Assembly: GCA_032622095.1 (NCBI GenBank)
Contig: CP136063.1
Coordinates: 31,188,987-31,252,986 of the forward strand
DNA from: Siphonodentalium dalli
Taxonomy: Eukaryota > Mollusca > Scaphopoda > Gadilida > Siphonodentaliidae
Direction: 5' to 3'
Length of the DNA stretch: 64,000 nt
Positions 10,317 to 21,513 of this stretch are shown here, piece after piece (the first letter of the stretch is position 1; each line of letters opens with the position of its first letter). The notes under the pieces are model-generated. The model ran no database searches. It had not been told where the DNA came from and was given only the letters and a program-made list of their open reading frames with translations. Made by a program: the position numbers and the translations under genes.

Positions 10317-11642
10317 GGAACATATCCCGATTTACCTCTCTCAAAATGTACATAGCATAACTTAGTCGGTATTGTGAAAGAGAACATAGCTTTTGTCTCA
10401 TGTATGCATGTTCTTTGGAACACACGTTGAACCAACGGATGCGCATTTTCCAGTTAGATGCACTGGGCCCGGTTGCTTCCCTTCCACACACGAATAGTTT
10501 TATCAAATGAAATATGGGTTTCTGGTTGGCGTTCATCCTTCTTTGGAATCACACCGAAGCAAACCTACTGAGATCAGCTGCCTGATATAACACCATATTC
10601 ACCACGTCGTGGTTATATCCACCTACACATGCTGTCGCTGCCCCATATGTCATATTGGTTGGCACTGTCAATCCGTCTCTCTCAATTTGTTCAAAACATG
10701 TGTAGTACTGGACGATAACTGCAGTTCCTTGAGCATAGCCCTGGTGTTTGATGCGACATTGATGGCATTCTGTATATTAAGGGATTTACTGATCGCGAGT
10801 TCAGGTTTAGTCCGTGATTTATCATTAAAACACACTTTGTCAGAGTAATTCAGTTCAATCTTTTCCTTCAGTTTCTGTGAAGTGTAGACCTGGCTACACT
10901 TCGGTTTGCCTATTTGTCGTAATATGTCCAGGAACTTTGATAGTAGATTACCCATATCATATGTGACACCTTTTTCAAAGTTCGAGAGAATACAACCATC
11001 AAATGTTCCAGTGCAACATCGTGTGGGGTAATCGTGTTACTGGAGGTGATGGGCTCCAGCAGATATTTACTATGACACAACCTGTGATGTCTTGCCTCAA
11101 GTGCTATCAACTTCGAAATGTCAAACCCAACACGCCGTTGCATCATGTCATCCTCCTTTTCCTTCGCACATCGTTCGGTAGTTTCGCAAGATGTAAATGT
11201 ACTGACCCGAACTAATGTCTTTACTCCCAGGTGAGACAACTTTGAGCATATAAGACATCTAGTTTTGAAGTCGAAATATTCTCTTGTAACTTGTGGATTT
11301 GTCTGATCAACAGTCGTGGATGTGGGCTGTTTGACTAATCTGAGATCCGAAGAACTTGTGAAACTGGAGATTGGAGAAACAACTCTTATGCAAACTTATG
11401 TTGAGATCTTTAAGGTCAATTCCATATTCTTCATATGATGATCGACGAACACCCAGAGCAACTGAAAACGATTCCAAACAAGAATCGGAAGCTTTTCGCA
11501 GATTCTCGTCTTTTAATTTCTGACATAATAAACACCGTTTGAAATTCAACGAAAGTTTACACTTTTTGGCAACGGGTATTAATTTGAGAGGACTCGTCTC
11601 CATTTCAATTGAATCACTGTAATCTGCAGTTAAATGCAGCAA
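10317..11642 (-). pseudogene. Transposon-borne uncharacterised protein, N-terminal half (copy A)
   Basis: The minus strand encodes the first half of the same protein as 4270-6104, cut off by the CACTA-like insertion. Near 11642-11307 is a 111-residue block with CLLCQKLKDENLRKASD and a following HKSC, and near 11270-11000 a second Cys/His block (CLICSKLSHLGVKTLV ... RLCHSKYLLE). Both look like zinc-binding modules. The next block (10955-10668) is basic and helical. The open frames end at the same points as in copy B, showing that the damage predates the split of the two copies. Confidence 0.6.
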
Positions 11643-11914
11643 ATTATTAAGGTTTGATACAGGAATTTTCCGGAAAATTACAAAGCGGGCAGTATCAGTT
11701 AGAAAACATTAATGAATCGAACGCTGATTTTAGTCCTAAACATACACTTCATTGAGTATTTTTCGAAATCAGTATAACTATTAGAGCTTGTGTTGTAGCT
11801 ACGACATATGAAATCTTTATTTTAACATAATGATGATTAGTATTGCCATAAAGCAATAACTTGTCATAGCTAGTTCGAGTTTTCGGTTTATGGTTATTTT
11901 AAGCGGATAACGAT

Positions 11915-12861
11915 GAATGATGGCGAAAAATAACTTTTTCACACAACAAAATAATATTGCCAGTTAAGAGCTTGTTGTACATGTAAACTCAGGATTATAT
12001 TACTTTACGAAACTATGAAAGTTAACTTTTTTCAGTTGTTGTATGAACTTCTAGACATACAAAAGTTATTCAAACTTGGGTTTTAAGTCCTGCAACTAAA
12101 TATAAATTGATCACATCCGTATGGTCTGATTTCGCTTATTGGATGTAGAAGCCGTCTTTAATATTTATATGCAATCCAAAGGTTTGGTTTAAAGCTACAG
12201 ATCGGTACTAACTTGACCCTCCGGTGACATTGTGAACACGGTAAGATCGGGTACGGGTGTATTTCCATTGTAATATTACAGAACAAGCGTCTTTTTAACG
12301 AAACTGCAAAAATTACAATTTTAAGGGGGAGGGTTATATTTTTTACAAACAATAATCATTAGAGGCACTATCTGAAGTTTGTAGCTGGCAATTTGACATC
12401 CCAGTGTATTGTAGAAATTTATTACGCTTTGACACAAGGAATTCATTAGGGAGATTACAAGCTGTGTGTCATCAGTTTCAGAAATAAATTTAAACGAAAG
12501 CAAATATTTGCCCAAAAAAAACCCTTAAATATTTTTTTTCCTCGAAAATAGTATTTATTTTCCAAAATCTTGTGTAGCGATGTGGAATAATATATCTATT
12601 ACTAAGACTTTGAAGGAAAATAATGCCAAAATGACATAAACTGTCATCTGTAGTTTGAGTTTTCAGTTTATGGTAATTTTAGGCTTAATTCAATTAAAAA
12701 CCATGAATAGAAAAAAAAAGTGAAACACTTTCAGAAATTACATCCACCCTTGCATGGACCGCACTGTAGTCCCCCACAACAGGCAACACGTGGAAATTTT
12801 CTTGGTGATCGGTTGAACTAACTCCTAAAATAGAGCCCTTTTCAGACTTGGCGTCTGTACT
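11915..12861. repeat. Terminal inverted repeat, copy A, 5' end of its gene
   Basis: Inverted partner of 3279-4225 and close match to 39982-40945 (reverse). It ends ...GGCGTCTGTACT at 12861. Confidence 0.75.
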
Positions 12862-13216
12862 AATATGAAAAGTTGTGGTTGTTTAGCTAATGAACAATAT
12901 TGGTTACTTTTCACAGAGGTCAGAAATTGTATTGTATAATTGCGTCCTAAATAAACGTTAATTAGACTCATTATCGATTATAACTTTGACATGCGGCAGT
13001 CCGGGCACGTAGCTATAGGAACAACCTAATAATCTCTCTCGCTAAACGGTATCATCTGAATTGTCTATTCTAAAAATAGAACAATAAAGTGTCCCAATTA
13101 ATCATCCCATTTCATAATGAAATATTTTAAATAACATTGATAGATGCGTTTCCCGCCAGGGGTCTTCAATTCATATTTATTATTTTACACACACGCAACT
13201 ATTTGAAATTTGTTAT
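12862..13216 (+). repeat. TTAA MITE remnant next to copy A
   Basis: Matches the second half of the 510-520-bp MITE, from the GTTTAGCTAATGAACAAT region to the GAAATTTGTTATTTAA just before the terminus. The missing end is replaced by the next MITE, inserted at its terminal TTAA. Confidence 0.65.
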
Positions 13217-13220
13217 TTAA

Positions 13221-13657
13221 AGGTGGATTATCTCTTTGTAAACATGTATTATATAGTTACCAGGGTATCAAATATTACATTTGAATCGTAGAATCCTGTC
13301 CGGAAATGGTTCTATCGATTAATATTAATTTTATTGCGAATATTTTCTGGTCTAAAAAAGTGTGTTTGTTCAGTTCAGCTAACGAACAATAGTGGTTACT
13401 GTTAACAGAGACCATAAATTTTATTGTACAATATTGTCACAAATAAAAGTTAATTATACTCATTATCGCTTATATCTATGGAATAAAACAATGCAACCAA
13501 TCAATATGCGGCATGTGACGTTCGGTGCGTAGCCACGTGAACAGCCCAGTGCTCTATGTCGCAATATGGTATCATCCGAATGGTATGTTCTAAAAATAGA
13601 AACATAACCGGTCCCGATTTAATATTCGAAATAAAATCAATATTAATTGATAGAAGC
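13221..13657 (+). mobile_element. TTAA MITE copy, 3'-truncated
   Basis: Starts AGGTGGATTATCTCTTT immediately after TTAA at 13217-13220 and follows the family consensus to about 13657, losing the last 90 bases or so. It was apparently inserted into the terminal TTAA of an older copy. Confidence 0.75.
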
Positions 13658-14326
13658 ACTATGGTGAGGGTAAACATAAAACTATACATTGGAATGGTAG
13701 ATTATTAATTAGAAACGATGTTCAGGTAATAAAATTATAAAACAGGCAGATGAAAAAATAATACAATAAAGTGCTGACATATTCCTATTAATTGATGGAA
13801 ACTGGCATATGTAACTTATTATTGAACATGTCCTTTGGGAAACACTTGCCAATGCGTCAACATTAAATATTGCGTTAGGTAGTATAAGCACCTCATTGAG
13901 GACGCTCCGTTGGTAGAGGCATATCAGGAGACATCGGGTCGTCATCTTTGTAGCCCGTCCCATATGGAATCCATACCCCCCTCAGGGTTCCCATATGGGC
14001 GCAGGGTTGTGTCAATTACATTGAAATGTAAAATTAATTACAATTACAATTACATTGAAATAGGTCAATTACAATTACATTGGAAATGCAATGTAATTAA
14101 TTACAATTACATTGGTTCAATTACAATTACAATTACTTTTGGTTAATGAAAATCGGGATTCTGGATGAGCTTCAAGGAGGAAAGTCATTTGTGTTTGATG
14201 AACTTTATTGATATACATAAAATATAAAAGCAAATTAATGTAACACAGTGAAACAATGTAAACAAAACAATAAAACAACAACTACATGTAGAGCACAACT
14301 TGTTCATTTGATGTGGTGGTTACACC

Positions 14327-14420
14327 TGACCATCATCATTCTTTCGAATTGCAGCTAGCAGGCTTAACCCAGGAAAGTTTGTACAATTAAGTCGCCAGTA
14401 TGTGAGTGGACTGGTATCAC
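14327..14420 (-). pseudogene. hAT transposase C-terminal dimerisation fragment
   Basis: Minus-strand reading gives SPLTYWRLNCTNFPGLSLLA, which fits the PLxYWxxNxxxFPxLSxLA motif at the start of the hAT dimerisation region, then runs to a stop. The YL..PATS..SER part that should follow was not found. Confidence 0.6.
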
Positions 14421-15125
14421 TGGGCACGCACGGTTCCTGCAGATATTTTGGTAACCTCATCACTGTCAGTTGTGAGGATCGGTGTAGTTGGCACTTCATA
14501 CGTGAAACTGAAAAGGGCGCTCATATTGATCCCTATGTTTCCGCTGAAACAAAAATAATTAACATTAAGATACATCATTATGTATAATTTGCCTACATAC
14601 TAATAGCAGGGATTAAAACAATCAAGCCAGCTAGGGTTGTAAATCACACACAATGACATAATCAGGATTATGAAGTAAAACAGGCCACCTGCCTAAGGCT
14701 GCCTTTGTTAGGGGATTAACGCATTGATAAAATACTGCAGTGGAGTCATATAATTAGGACAGCAAGACAGATTAAGTGCACAAAACTGACCAGATATGGA
14801 GGCGAATACAGTTAAGCTCAAAACAAATAGACTAAATGATGTTTTGTTATGAAGACAAAATGCATTTATTATTAATGTTATAAAACAATTATTGTTTTAA
14901 AATGAATGTATTATTTTTAAAGATATATTCCGGGAATGTTCAGAAACAACAATAATGTTTATGAAGAAAAAAAATATTGTTTTTAATTCAATACATGTAC
15001 TTGTATTAATTATGTACATATTGTCATGATGATATACATATTATTGTAGGTGTATTAAAACATATACATATAATAATAACAATAACATATATAAATAATA
15101 TAAAATAAAATTCAACATGACTTAC

Positions 15126-15272
15126 CTTTAGATGTGTGATGAAATTTGAAGTTGCTTTTGCTGAACCCGAAATCAGTGTTGGACAATGTTTACATGTAGC
15201 TTTGAGTTTGTCAGAAATATCATTGGGCAAGGTAAAATGTTGCCTAATGAATGAAAAACTTTGAGAAGGCAT
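15126..15272 (-). pseudogene. BED zinc-finger exon of the hAT transposase
   Basis: Minus-strand reading from an ATG at 15272 gives FIRQHFTL...ATCKHCPTLISGSAKATSNFITHLK. This has the C-x-x-C, SGSxKATSNxxxHL pattern of BED fingers that bind DNA in hAT transposases. The coding part ends exactly at a strong splice donor (GTAAGT, 15125 downward), so it was a real exon. The next exon is not visible. The finger itself looks undamaged, but no transposase core follows. Confidence 0.65.
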
Positions 15273-16003
15273 CGCTAATGACTCTAACAGAGGCAAAGAG
15301 ATAATGATTGCTTGATAGTCAGTGATGCAGTTATATACAAACTTGTAACAACAAATGATAAGACCATCTCATTATGGGGGGGGGGGGGGCTACACGAAAG
15401 AGTAATCACGGTATTCACTGAGCGGTCGTCATCTTTGAAGTATAGTATTGAGCTATGACAACAACCCAATATTCATGGTGACAGGTCACCACCAATGATG
15501 CACTATCAAAACATTGTTTATATTAATTCTATTGTGACCCACAACTTGTGAGTTGTTTTAAATCAAACCACAATTAGACTATCAAAACATTGCGTGACTT
15601 CTATAGTGAGAGGGTTTCATGACTCCATCTTTGAAGTTTTAATTTAGAACATGTATCGATGAAACTACTAACATAGAAGGAAAATATGAGGATAATGATC
15701 CCATGTGTATAACACTAGTCAAGTAAGTTAGTAACTAAGTGTTTTACCTGATACTATTAACATATCATAGTCATGTCACATTTCAGATACAAATGCTGAT
15801 GTGTTAACTTGTTATATTGGTCTGTATTTTTGGAATGTAGTTGAAATGTAATTGAAATTACACCCCTTTTCTCAATGTAATTAATTACATTCAATTACAT
15901 GTAATTGAAAAAAACCTACAATTACAAATTACATCCAATTACTTGGGAAAATGTAATTAACTACATTCAATTACAATTACAAATTACAATTACCCCAACC
16001 CTG

Positions 16004-16661
16004 ATATGGGGTCGATGTCCGCCATTTTGTTTTTCATGGAACTCTGCCGCCTCGGGTATATTTTCGATGTATTTTGGCGCCAAGAAAAGGGATATCTGTC
16101 GGAAATCAATTTCTGTTCATTTAAAGACATGGTATCATATACCAAAACCTGCGTGTGATATATTTGAGAAATTCTAAACACTCATAAATTAACTATCAAA
16201 GTCAAGTTTGTTGTCCTGCTTCTGGTGATTAGCCATTGACTCAATGCGTTGACGTTCAATGCCCATGACGCGTCACTGTGACGTTACATAAGTTAATAGC
16301 CATAGACAACAAATTTACTTACTGGCAGGTAATGAATATCGTAATATGATCGCACGTGACACGTAGTGGAGCAACCACTCAAATACATCAAACTATCACA
16401 ACAATTTCCATCTATATACGTAGTTTCCAACTGTTGCTGTGTCAGTCATGGGATTTCAAAATGTTGAATACTTTCACCAAAGTTGGAGAGGCGGATTCCG
16501 CGGAACACTACCATACAACCACCCTGCCACCACGTATCTCGTTAAAACAACTCATACACATCGATGCCAAGCTAAAGCTAGCAACTTCCCACGTTTATAT
16601 ATGACAAATATAAATGTTTACATGGGCGCTGTATCCCAAAATATCACGGGGGAAATCTTTC
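16004..16661. other. Non-coding stretch between the hAT remnant and LINE-1
   Basis: Short ORFs only (for example 16356-16604 and 16439-16681), none recognisable. It is the flank of both neighbouring elements; nothing further is seen. Confidence 0.4.
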
Positions 16662-16674
16662 GCGCGAACAGTTT
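16662..16674. repeat. Target-site duplication of LINE-1, left copy
   Basis: GCGCGAACAGTTT is repeated exactly at 20526-20538, bracketing the LINE, as expected from target-primed reverse transcription. Confidence 0.85.
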
Positions 16675-17186
16675 AGTTTAAACAGTATTTATTTTTCCCT
16701 CTATGGACATTCAGATAAATAATTACAATAGATACAAATTTAGAAGAAAAATGGGATTAGGCAACAAGCCATATGCTTATTTGAAGCCCTCTCCCTTGAC
16801 AATGGCATAGCCCTACTTGACTGCAAGTCAAGTAGGGGTAAATAATAGAGGCATAAAAAAGATCCATAGAAAGAAGAAATATGAGGTGGATGCGAGACAA
16901 AGGGACAGAAGATAATGTCAGAATTTTAGAGAGAAAGTCAGAGTACAGAGTGTGAGGTGTAATTATATATCTGAACATGCATATAATTAATTTCAAATAA
17001 ACCAAAAAGATATATAATAACACATTTCAAGGAAATAAAAAGTATTTATACATAATTTGTGATTGGAAAAATAACCATGTGAACATCTGCAGTGGTCCAT
17101 CGACCCGACGGCCCACGTTGGAGAGACAAATAGCATCTCGGTTTATGATGTACCATGCAAGTTCAATATTGCAATTTTGGAACAGC

Positions 17187-20100
17187 TTAAGAGAAGAATC
17201 GTTGAAAGCGATTACTGGTTATTATAAATTTCTGAGCTGCCATGAAGATTTTCTTATTAGTTTCATAGGATAATTCATCAGATCCCCATAGTAATAATTC
17301 ACTAGTTATTGTTACATCAGATAGGGTATTAAGAAGTTCTTCTCTGTGTGAGGTATATTGAGCGCATTCCAGAAAAAAATGTCTAGCAGTTTCAATGCAA
17401 CCACACATGCAATAAGGCAAGTCTTTGAGGTGGTTATCTTTTAGATCGCTGTTAAGATTGCTACATCTTAATCTCAGCCTGGTGTGGTAAATTTGAGCTG
17501 TCCTAGAATAGCTGGTAAAGTAGTATTTAGGCTTTAATATATCAGGTTTAAGATTGCGTTTGAAATCGCCTATTGAAGTTGCTTCTTTAACAGAGTCTGG
17601 GAGTAGATTCCACGAACGGACAGACGACGGAAGAAAGGATTGCATATAGTAATCATTATTACTATCAGGGGGGGGGGGGCGTTTTATTGTATTTCTAGTG
17701 TTGTGGTCATGTAGTGAGTTACTTTCTGGGGGTACCATATTACTAATATAAGGTGGTGTCCTACCGGTTTTCATTTTGAAGAATTGGATCAATTTATGCT
17801 GCTTGCGTCTATCGTCAAGATATTCCCACCCGGCCTCATCTATCAACTTGGCATTACTAACACTTCGGGTTGCACCGGTAACTATTCTCGCCATTTCGTA
17901 TTGGATGTCTTCAATATCATCTCGTAAGTAGTCCGGACAATTATCCCAAACGGGGGAGGCATATTCTAAAATTGGTCGAATGAAAGTGAAATAAATTTTT
18001 TCGAGAGACTTTCTGCTCAGCCTATATTTAAAACGTTTGATCATATTTAATTTTTTCCAGGCTTTCTCGGTTATTGAATTAATGTGTGTATTCCAAGTGC
18101 CACGATCGTCAAATGTTAAACCTAAATGTTTATGCGCTTGCACATCAGTGATTATGGAATTTCCCATAAATAAAATGGAGTGAAACGGTTGATCATTCTT
18201 GCGCGAAACTAGTAGTGTTTCAGTCTTGAGAGGATTAAATTTAACAAGCCATTTTACAGACCAACTGACTATCGTTTCAATATCTCGGTTGATTATACCA
18301 GCGGCTATATTAGGATTTTCAATCGTAAGAAAGATAGAGGTGTCATCAGCAAAAAGACGAATGTTGCACACGAGATTTTCAGTTATGTCATTTATATATA
18401 TTAAGAATAACAGGGGTCCTAAAATATACCCCTGAGGGACACCAGCAGTAGTTGCACGCCATGCAGATAGTTCATTGTCAGCTGACACCCTCTGCTTTCT
18501 AAGTTCCAAGTAAGATACGAGAAGATTATACACATTTTCCGTAATGCCAATTTTTTTTAGTTTGAGAAAAAGCCCTTTATGCCACACCTTGTCAAAGGCC
18601 TTGCTCATATCACAAAATACGCAACGAACCTCTTTGCCTTCGTCTAGTGATCTACATATAGAATCATAAACTTCAGTCAACTGGTACACAGTCGAATCAC
18701 CTCTTTTAAAACCAGACTGGTACATAGAAAGTAACCCGTTTTCATCAAGAAACGTCCACAAATGTTTATATATGCATTTCTCGAAAACTTTCGATAAACA
18801 GCTTAACAATGAAATTGGGCGGTAATTCGATAGAATACTTGGGTCTCCACTTTTAAAAACTGGACATACATTAGACAGCTTCCACTCAGAAGGATAATAA
18901 CAGTTTTCACTAAATGCATTGCATAACAGTGTTATATGTTCACAGAGTGATTTGGCACATTGTTTTAGGACCCTAGGATTTATCATATCTGGACCGCACG
19001 CCTTAGATGGTTTCATACCATTTAGAGCATCATAAACGTCAATTGTCGTTATTTTGAGCTCACCCAGCGTAGGGTTGCCCGTTACTAGTAGAGATTGTAT
19101 GGGAAGATCATGTACAGAATCATCTATGCTGGATATATCACAAAAGTATGAATTTAAAGCATTAACTTTATCTACAGTAGAAATAATGTGCTCGCCATTG
19201 AGTTGGAGAGGGGGTAGTGAATTGCGCTTACCATTTGAGATTAATTTCTGAAATTGTTTCCACCATGTTGAATTGTCGGAGTCATTAATAAGTATTGCAT
19301 CAATTTTGTTATCATAATCCAATTTGGCTTTCCGGACTGCGCTAATGACTTCGTTTCGTTTCGCCCGAAATTTACTCCATGTATTAGGTGTGTTTTTGAT
19401 TTTAGCACTTTTATGCAATCTATTTCGTTGTGTCATTAGTTGTCTTAAACCGCAAGTAAGCCATTCTGGAACGTCCCTTCTAATATGTACAACCTTACTT
19501 GGTATAAATTCCTGGCAATCTTGGTGGATTTTATCAGTATAATGAGTCACGAGAGCAGACACGGGAGTGGTGCGGACAATATCCCGGTAATCCCAAGCAG
19601 AAAACGTATGATTCATTGCCTCGAAGTTAGCTCTATCGAAATTCCATATTCGTCGAGTAATTATTGACGCACGTTCAGTGTGGAAGTTTAGTGTAATTTG
19701 TATGGGGCAATGGTAACGTATCATTTCTGGAAAAAAAGGGGACATAACTTCAGTTTTATCAACAATATCACCATAATTTGTTAAAAACAGATCCAGAGTG
19801 GTTTCTGAAGACTCCGTGAAATGAGTGCATTCATTAACTAACTGGATTAATCCACATCTAGTTTTTAGACCATTTATTTTTGAGGCGCAGCTCGCGGAAT
19901 TGTAATTTTCATTGAAGTCACCTCCAATAATAACCTTATGCACATCATCAATAGCATTTTTAATATTTATTTCGATGCTGTCCCATGATGAGACTGGCGA
20001 GTTTGGTGGTCTGTAAAAACATCCAATTAAAATTTTCTTACCACTAAGACACATTTCCACCCACACAGATTCAATATTTGGATCTATAAGATCAGGCCTC

Positions 20101-20516
20101 ATTTTAAACGGTAGAGTATTTCTCAGAAATATACAGACACCACCTCCTGTTGTGTCTAATCCCCTATCGTTACGTATAGGTTCGTGATATCCATGAAGCA
20201 TAATTTCAGAATTAGGAACAGACTGGTCTAGCCAGGTTTCAGTAAAAAGACAAATATCATAATCGGTCAATTCCGCATTTAGGGTGTCCATTTTATGTCG
20301 TATACTCTGAGTATTCAATTGTATTATAGAACATGCGTTATCGGTTGCAGGATATCCTGGTATAGGCCCCGGGTTAGTTTCGATATTTCCGCTTAAGATA
20401 ATCAGCAATATAATAAGGTCTATCAATAATACAACAACTAGAAGGAATATGGGCATCTTTGTATGATAACAAGAAATGCCATCACATTTGTAAGTTCGCT
20501 CAATATTCATTTTCAT
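17187..20516 (-). CDS. LINE-1 endonuclease / reverse transcriptase polyprotein
   Basis: 1109 uninterrupted residues. Residues 22-41 are a very hydrophobic segment, followed by a 2A-like motif NIETNPGP (44-51). Residues about 60-285 are an APE-type endonuclease (IIQLNTQS, ETWL, GGDFNEN, then RYHCPI where SDHxPI is usual). The reverse transcriptase spans about 500-790, with NYRPISLLS, AFDKVWH, VPQGYILGPLLFLIYIND and the catalytic FADD at 722-725. Near 1033-1052 is a Cys/His motif CMCGCIETARHFFLEC typical of CR1/L2-type C-termini. The protein nicks target DNA and copies its RNA at the nick. The RYH in place of SDH drops a conserved acidic position, so full endonuclease activity is uncertain. Confidence 0.9.
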   Translation of the reverse strand: MKMNIERTYKCDGISCYHTKMPIFLLVVVLLIDLIILLIILSGNIETNPGPIPGYPATDNACSIIQLNTQSIRHKMDTLNAELTDYDICLFTETWLDQSVPNSEIMLHGYHEPIRNDRGLDTTGGGVCIFLRNTLPFKMRPDLIDPNIESVWVEMCLSGKKILIGCFYRPPNSPVSSWDSIEINIKNAIDDVHKVIIGGDFNENYNSASCASKINGLKTRCGLIQLVNECTHFTESSETTLDLFLTNYGDIVDKTEVMSPFFPEMIRYHCPIQITLNFHTERASIITRRIWNFDRANFEAMNHTFSAWDYRDIVRTTPVSALVTHYTDKIHQDCQEFIPSKVVHIRRDVPEWLTCGLRQLMTQRNRLHKSAKIKNTPNTWSKFRAKRNEVISAVRKAKLDYDNKIDAILINDSDNSTWWKQFQKLISNGKRNSLPPLQLNGEHIISTVDKVNALNSYFCDISSIDDSVHDLPIQSLLVTGNPTLGELKITTIDVYDALNGMKPSKACGPDMINPRVLKQCAKSLCEHITLLCNAFSENCYYPSEWKLSNVCPVFKSGDPSILSNYRPISLLSCLSKVFEKCIYKHLWTFLDENGLLSMYQSGFKRGDSTVYQLTEVYDSICRSLDEGKEVRCVFCDMSKAFDKVWHKGLFLKLKKIGITENVYNLLVSYLELRKQRVSADNELSAWRATTAGVPQGYILGPLLFLIYINDITENLVCNIRLFADDTSIFLTIENPNIAAGIINRDIETIVSWSVKWLVKFNPLKTETLLVSRKNDQPFHSILFMGNSIITDVQAHKHLGLTFDDRGTWNTHINSITEKAWKKLNMIKRFKYRLSRKSLEKIYFTFIRPILEYASPVWDNCPDYLRDDIEDIQYEMARIVTGATRSVSNAKLIDEAGWEYLDDRRKQHKLIQFFKMKTGRTPPYISNMVPPESNSLHDHNTRNTIKRPPPPDSNNDYYMQSFLPSSVRSWNLLPDSVKEATSIGDFKRNLKPDILKPKYYFTSYSRTAQIYHTRLRLRCSNLNSDLKDNHLKDLPYCMCGCIETARHFFLECAQYTSHREELLNTLSDVTITSELLLWGSDELSYETNKKIFMAAQKFIITSNRFQRFFS
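20364..20387 (-). promoter_or_regulatory. 2A-like translational recoding motif
   Basis: Codes NIETNPGP at residues 44-51, directly after the hydrophobic segment. The 2A consensus is D(V/I)ExNPG then P; only the leading Asp is changed to Asn. In 2A peptides the ribosome skips the final Gly-Pro bond, releasing the upstream peptide. That would give a 50-residue hydrophobic leader and a separate 1059-residue enzyme. APE-type LINEs of several invertebrates are known to carry such motifs. Activity of this variant is untested. Confidence 0.75.
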
Positions 20517-20525
20517 GAACAGTTT

Positions 20526-20538
20526 GCGCGAACAGTTT
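20526..20538. repeat. Target-site duplication of LINE-1, right copy
   Basis: GCGCGAACAGTTT, identical to 16662-16674. The nine bases just before it (GAACAGTTT, 20517-20525) repeat part of the target, probably 5'-junction microhomology or filler. Confidence 0.85.
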
Positions 20539-21403
20539 CATGCGCTAGCTAGCTAGCTCTTGTCAATAGAAAACATCTCTCGTTTGAATCCAGTCTGTAT
20601 TGTTCTAGAAAATGGTCTTTAGAGAAGTCTCTTAATTACATTTAAGTGTATATATTGTGGAAGGCAGCTGAATTAGCTCATTGCATGGTCACAAATTCAA
20701 ACTGATAGTCAAAATGACATTTGAAAACATGATGAAGAATATAATCTTATATGCACTCACTAGTTTTAAAAGAAGAACAAACAAAAAAGGAACAATGAAA
20801 ACCAAACAAACAAACAACACGTTTGTAGGGAGGGATCCCATATTTATTGTGTGCATATTGTATATAAAATGTCCTTTGGCCATTTTGTATATATAATTGC
20901 GTTTAGTCTAGTGATGTGACATCGGTGTTTCCGGTAAAGACCAAATGTGTCTGGATTTTGGCCCACAAAACCAACTGACGTAAATGACGTCATGGACCAT
21001 GTCATAACGTCTTCGCTGGTTTTCCGTCAGCTAACCAACGAAAATGGTCAAAATGAAACTAATTCATAAACCTACATAACATAGGAATTGTTCAGAAAAA
21101 CTGAAGTTGCTAATTTCATAACCATCCCACTTGGTCCACTTCCGATTCCGTGATTTCACAATTTGATATTATTGTTCACAGGATGCTATGCAAAAGCGGG
21201 GCGGAAGACACGTGATTTTTAACCCATTTTTCTTGTCCGGATTTTCATCGCGTCGAAATTGTTTCATGGTATTGTAAATATTAATGACGTCATTCACGCC
21301 TAAACTTGAAAAGCAACACAGCGCCTGCGGCGCTGTGGTGGTTGCTATAAGTAATTCAAATTCTCACACGGAAAACATGATATCTGGGTGACATGATAAA
21401 ATC
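20539..21403. other. Non-coding, no feature recognised
   Basis: Contains an AGCTAGCTAGCT run near 20546 and ordinary AT-rich DNA. A GCGCCTGCGGCGC palindrome lies near 21320. No ORF with a domain. Confidence 0.4.
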
Positions 21404-21509
21404 GTTACAGGGCTCGTTTGTGCCGGCTATGGTGACATATGAGGCTCAGCGAGATTAATCCCACTTCGCCTCATATGACACCGTATCCGGCAACAACTCG
21501 CCCTGTAAC
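21404..21509. repeat. Snap-back inverted repeat
   Basis: Arms beginning GTTACAGGGC and ending GCCCTGTAAC pair over about 45 bases with a short asymmetric centre (CTCAGCGAGATTAATCCCACTTCG). The structure resembles the palindromes at 48174-48317 and 60293-60428. Confidence 0.75.
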
Positions 21510-21513
21510 TTAT

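Larger units (their letters stand above)
3279..12861 (-). mobile_element. Long-TIR DNA transposon, copy A (split by a CACTA element)
   Basis: Both ends begin near AGTCCAGACGCC (right end one base different). The inverted terminal repeats run inward about 930 bases. Removing the 4.2-kb insertion at 6107-10314 leaves about 5.37 kb, matching copy B (39982-45392, 5.41 kb, opposite orientation). The interior carries a minus-strand gene of a repeated animal protein family with a Cys-rich tail. Left flank 3237-3278 and right flank from 12862 resemble pieces of the TTAA MITE, so the target may have been a MITE. I could not settle a target-site duplication, so the exact first base is uncertain by a few positions. 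The superfamily is not identified. Confidence 0.7.
14002..16003 (-). mobile_element. hAT-type transposon remnant, about 2.0 kb
   Basis: Left end CAGGGTTGTGTCAATTACA at 14002 and right end TTACCCCAACCCTG finishing at 16003 form hAT-type CAGGGTT inverted termini. Flanks ATATGGGCG and ATATGGGG are consistent with an 8-bp duplication with one indel. Next to each end is a 150-180-base stretch of degenerate (CA)ATTACA-type repeats. Inside, on the minus strand, lie a BED-finger exon (15126-15272) and a fragment of the C-terminal dimerisation domain (14327-14420). Most of the catalytic core is missing. Confidence 0.75.
16675..20525 (-). mobile_element. LINE-1: non-LTR retrotransposon with intact ORF, about 3.85 kb
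   Basis: The element lies between exact 13-bp repeats, encodes an endonuclease-reverse transcriptase on the minus strand, and has a 512-base 3' region (16675-17186). Only nine bases separate the ATG from the 5' junction, so a longer 5' leader or an ORF1 may be lost, although 5' truncation exactly before an ATG would be fortunate. The order of endonuclease, RT and Cys/His C-terminus with a 2A-bearing N-terminus fits the CR1/L2-like group of APE-type LINEs. The absence of any frameshift and the clean target-site duplication point to a recent insertion. Confidence 0.85.

Noticed and set aside
3279-12861. Polinton/Maverick, because the ends resemble AGT and the inverted repeats are long
   Set aside because: Only about 5.4 kb, no polymerase, integrase or capsid-like genes, and no 6-bp duplication found.
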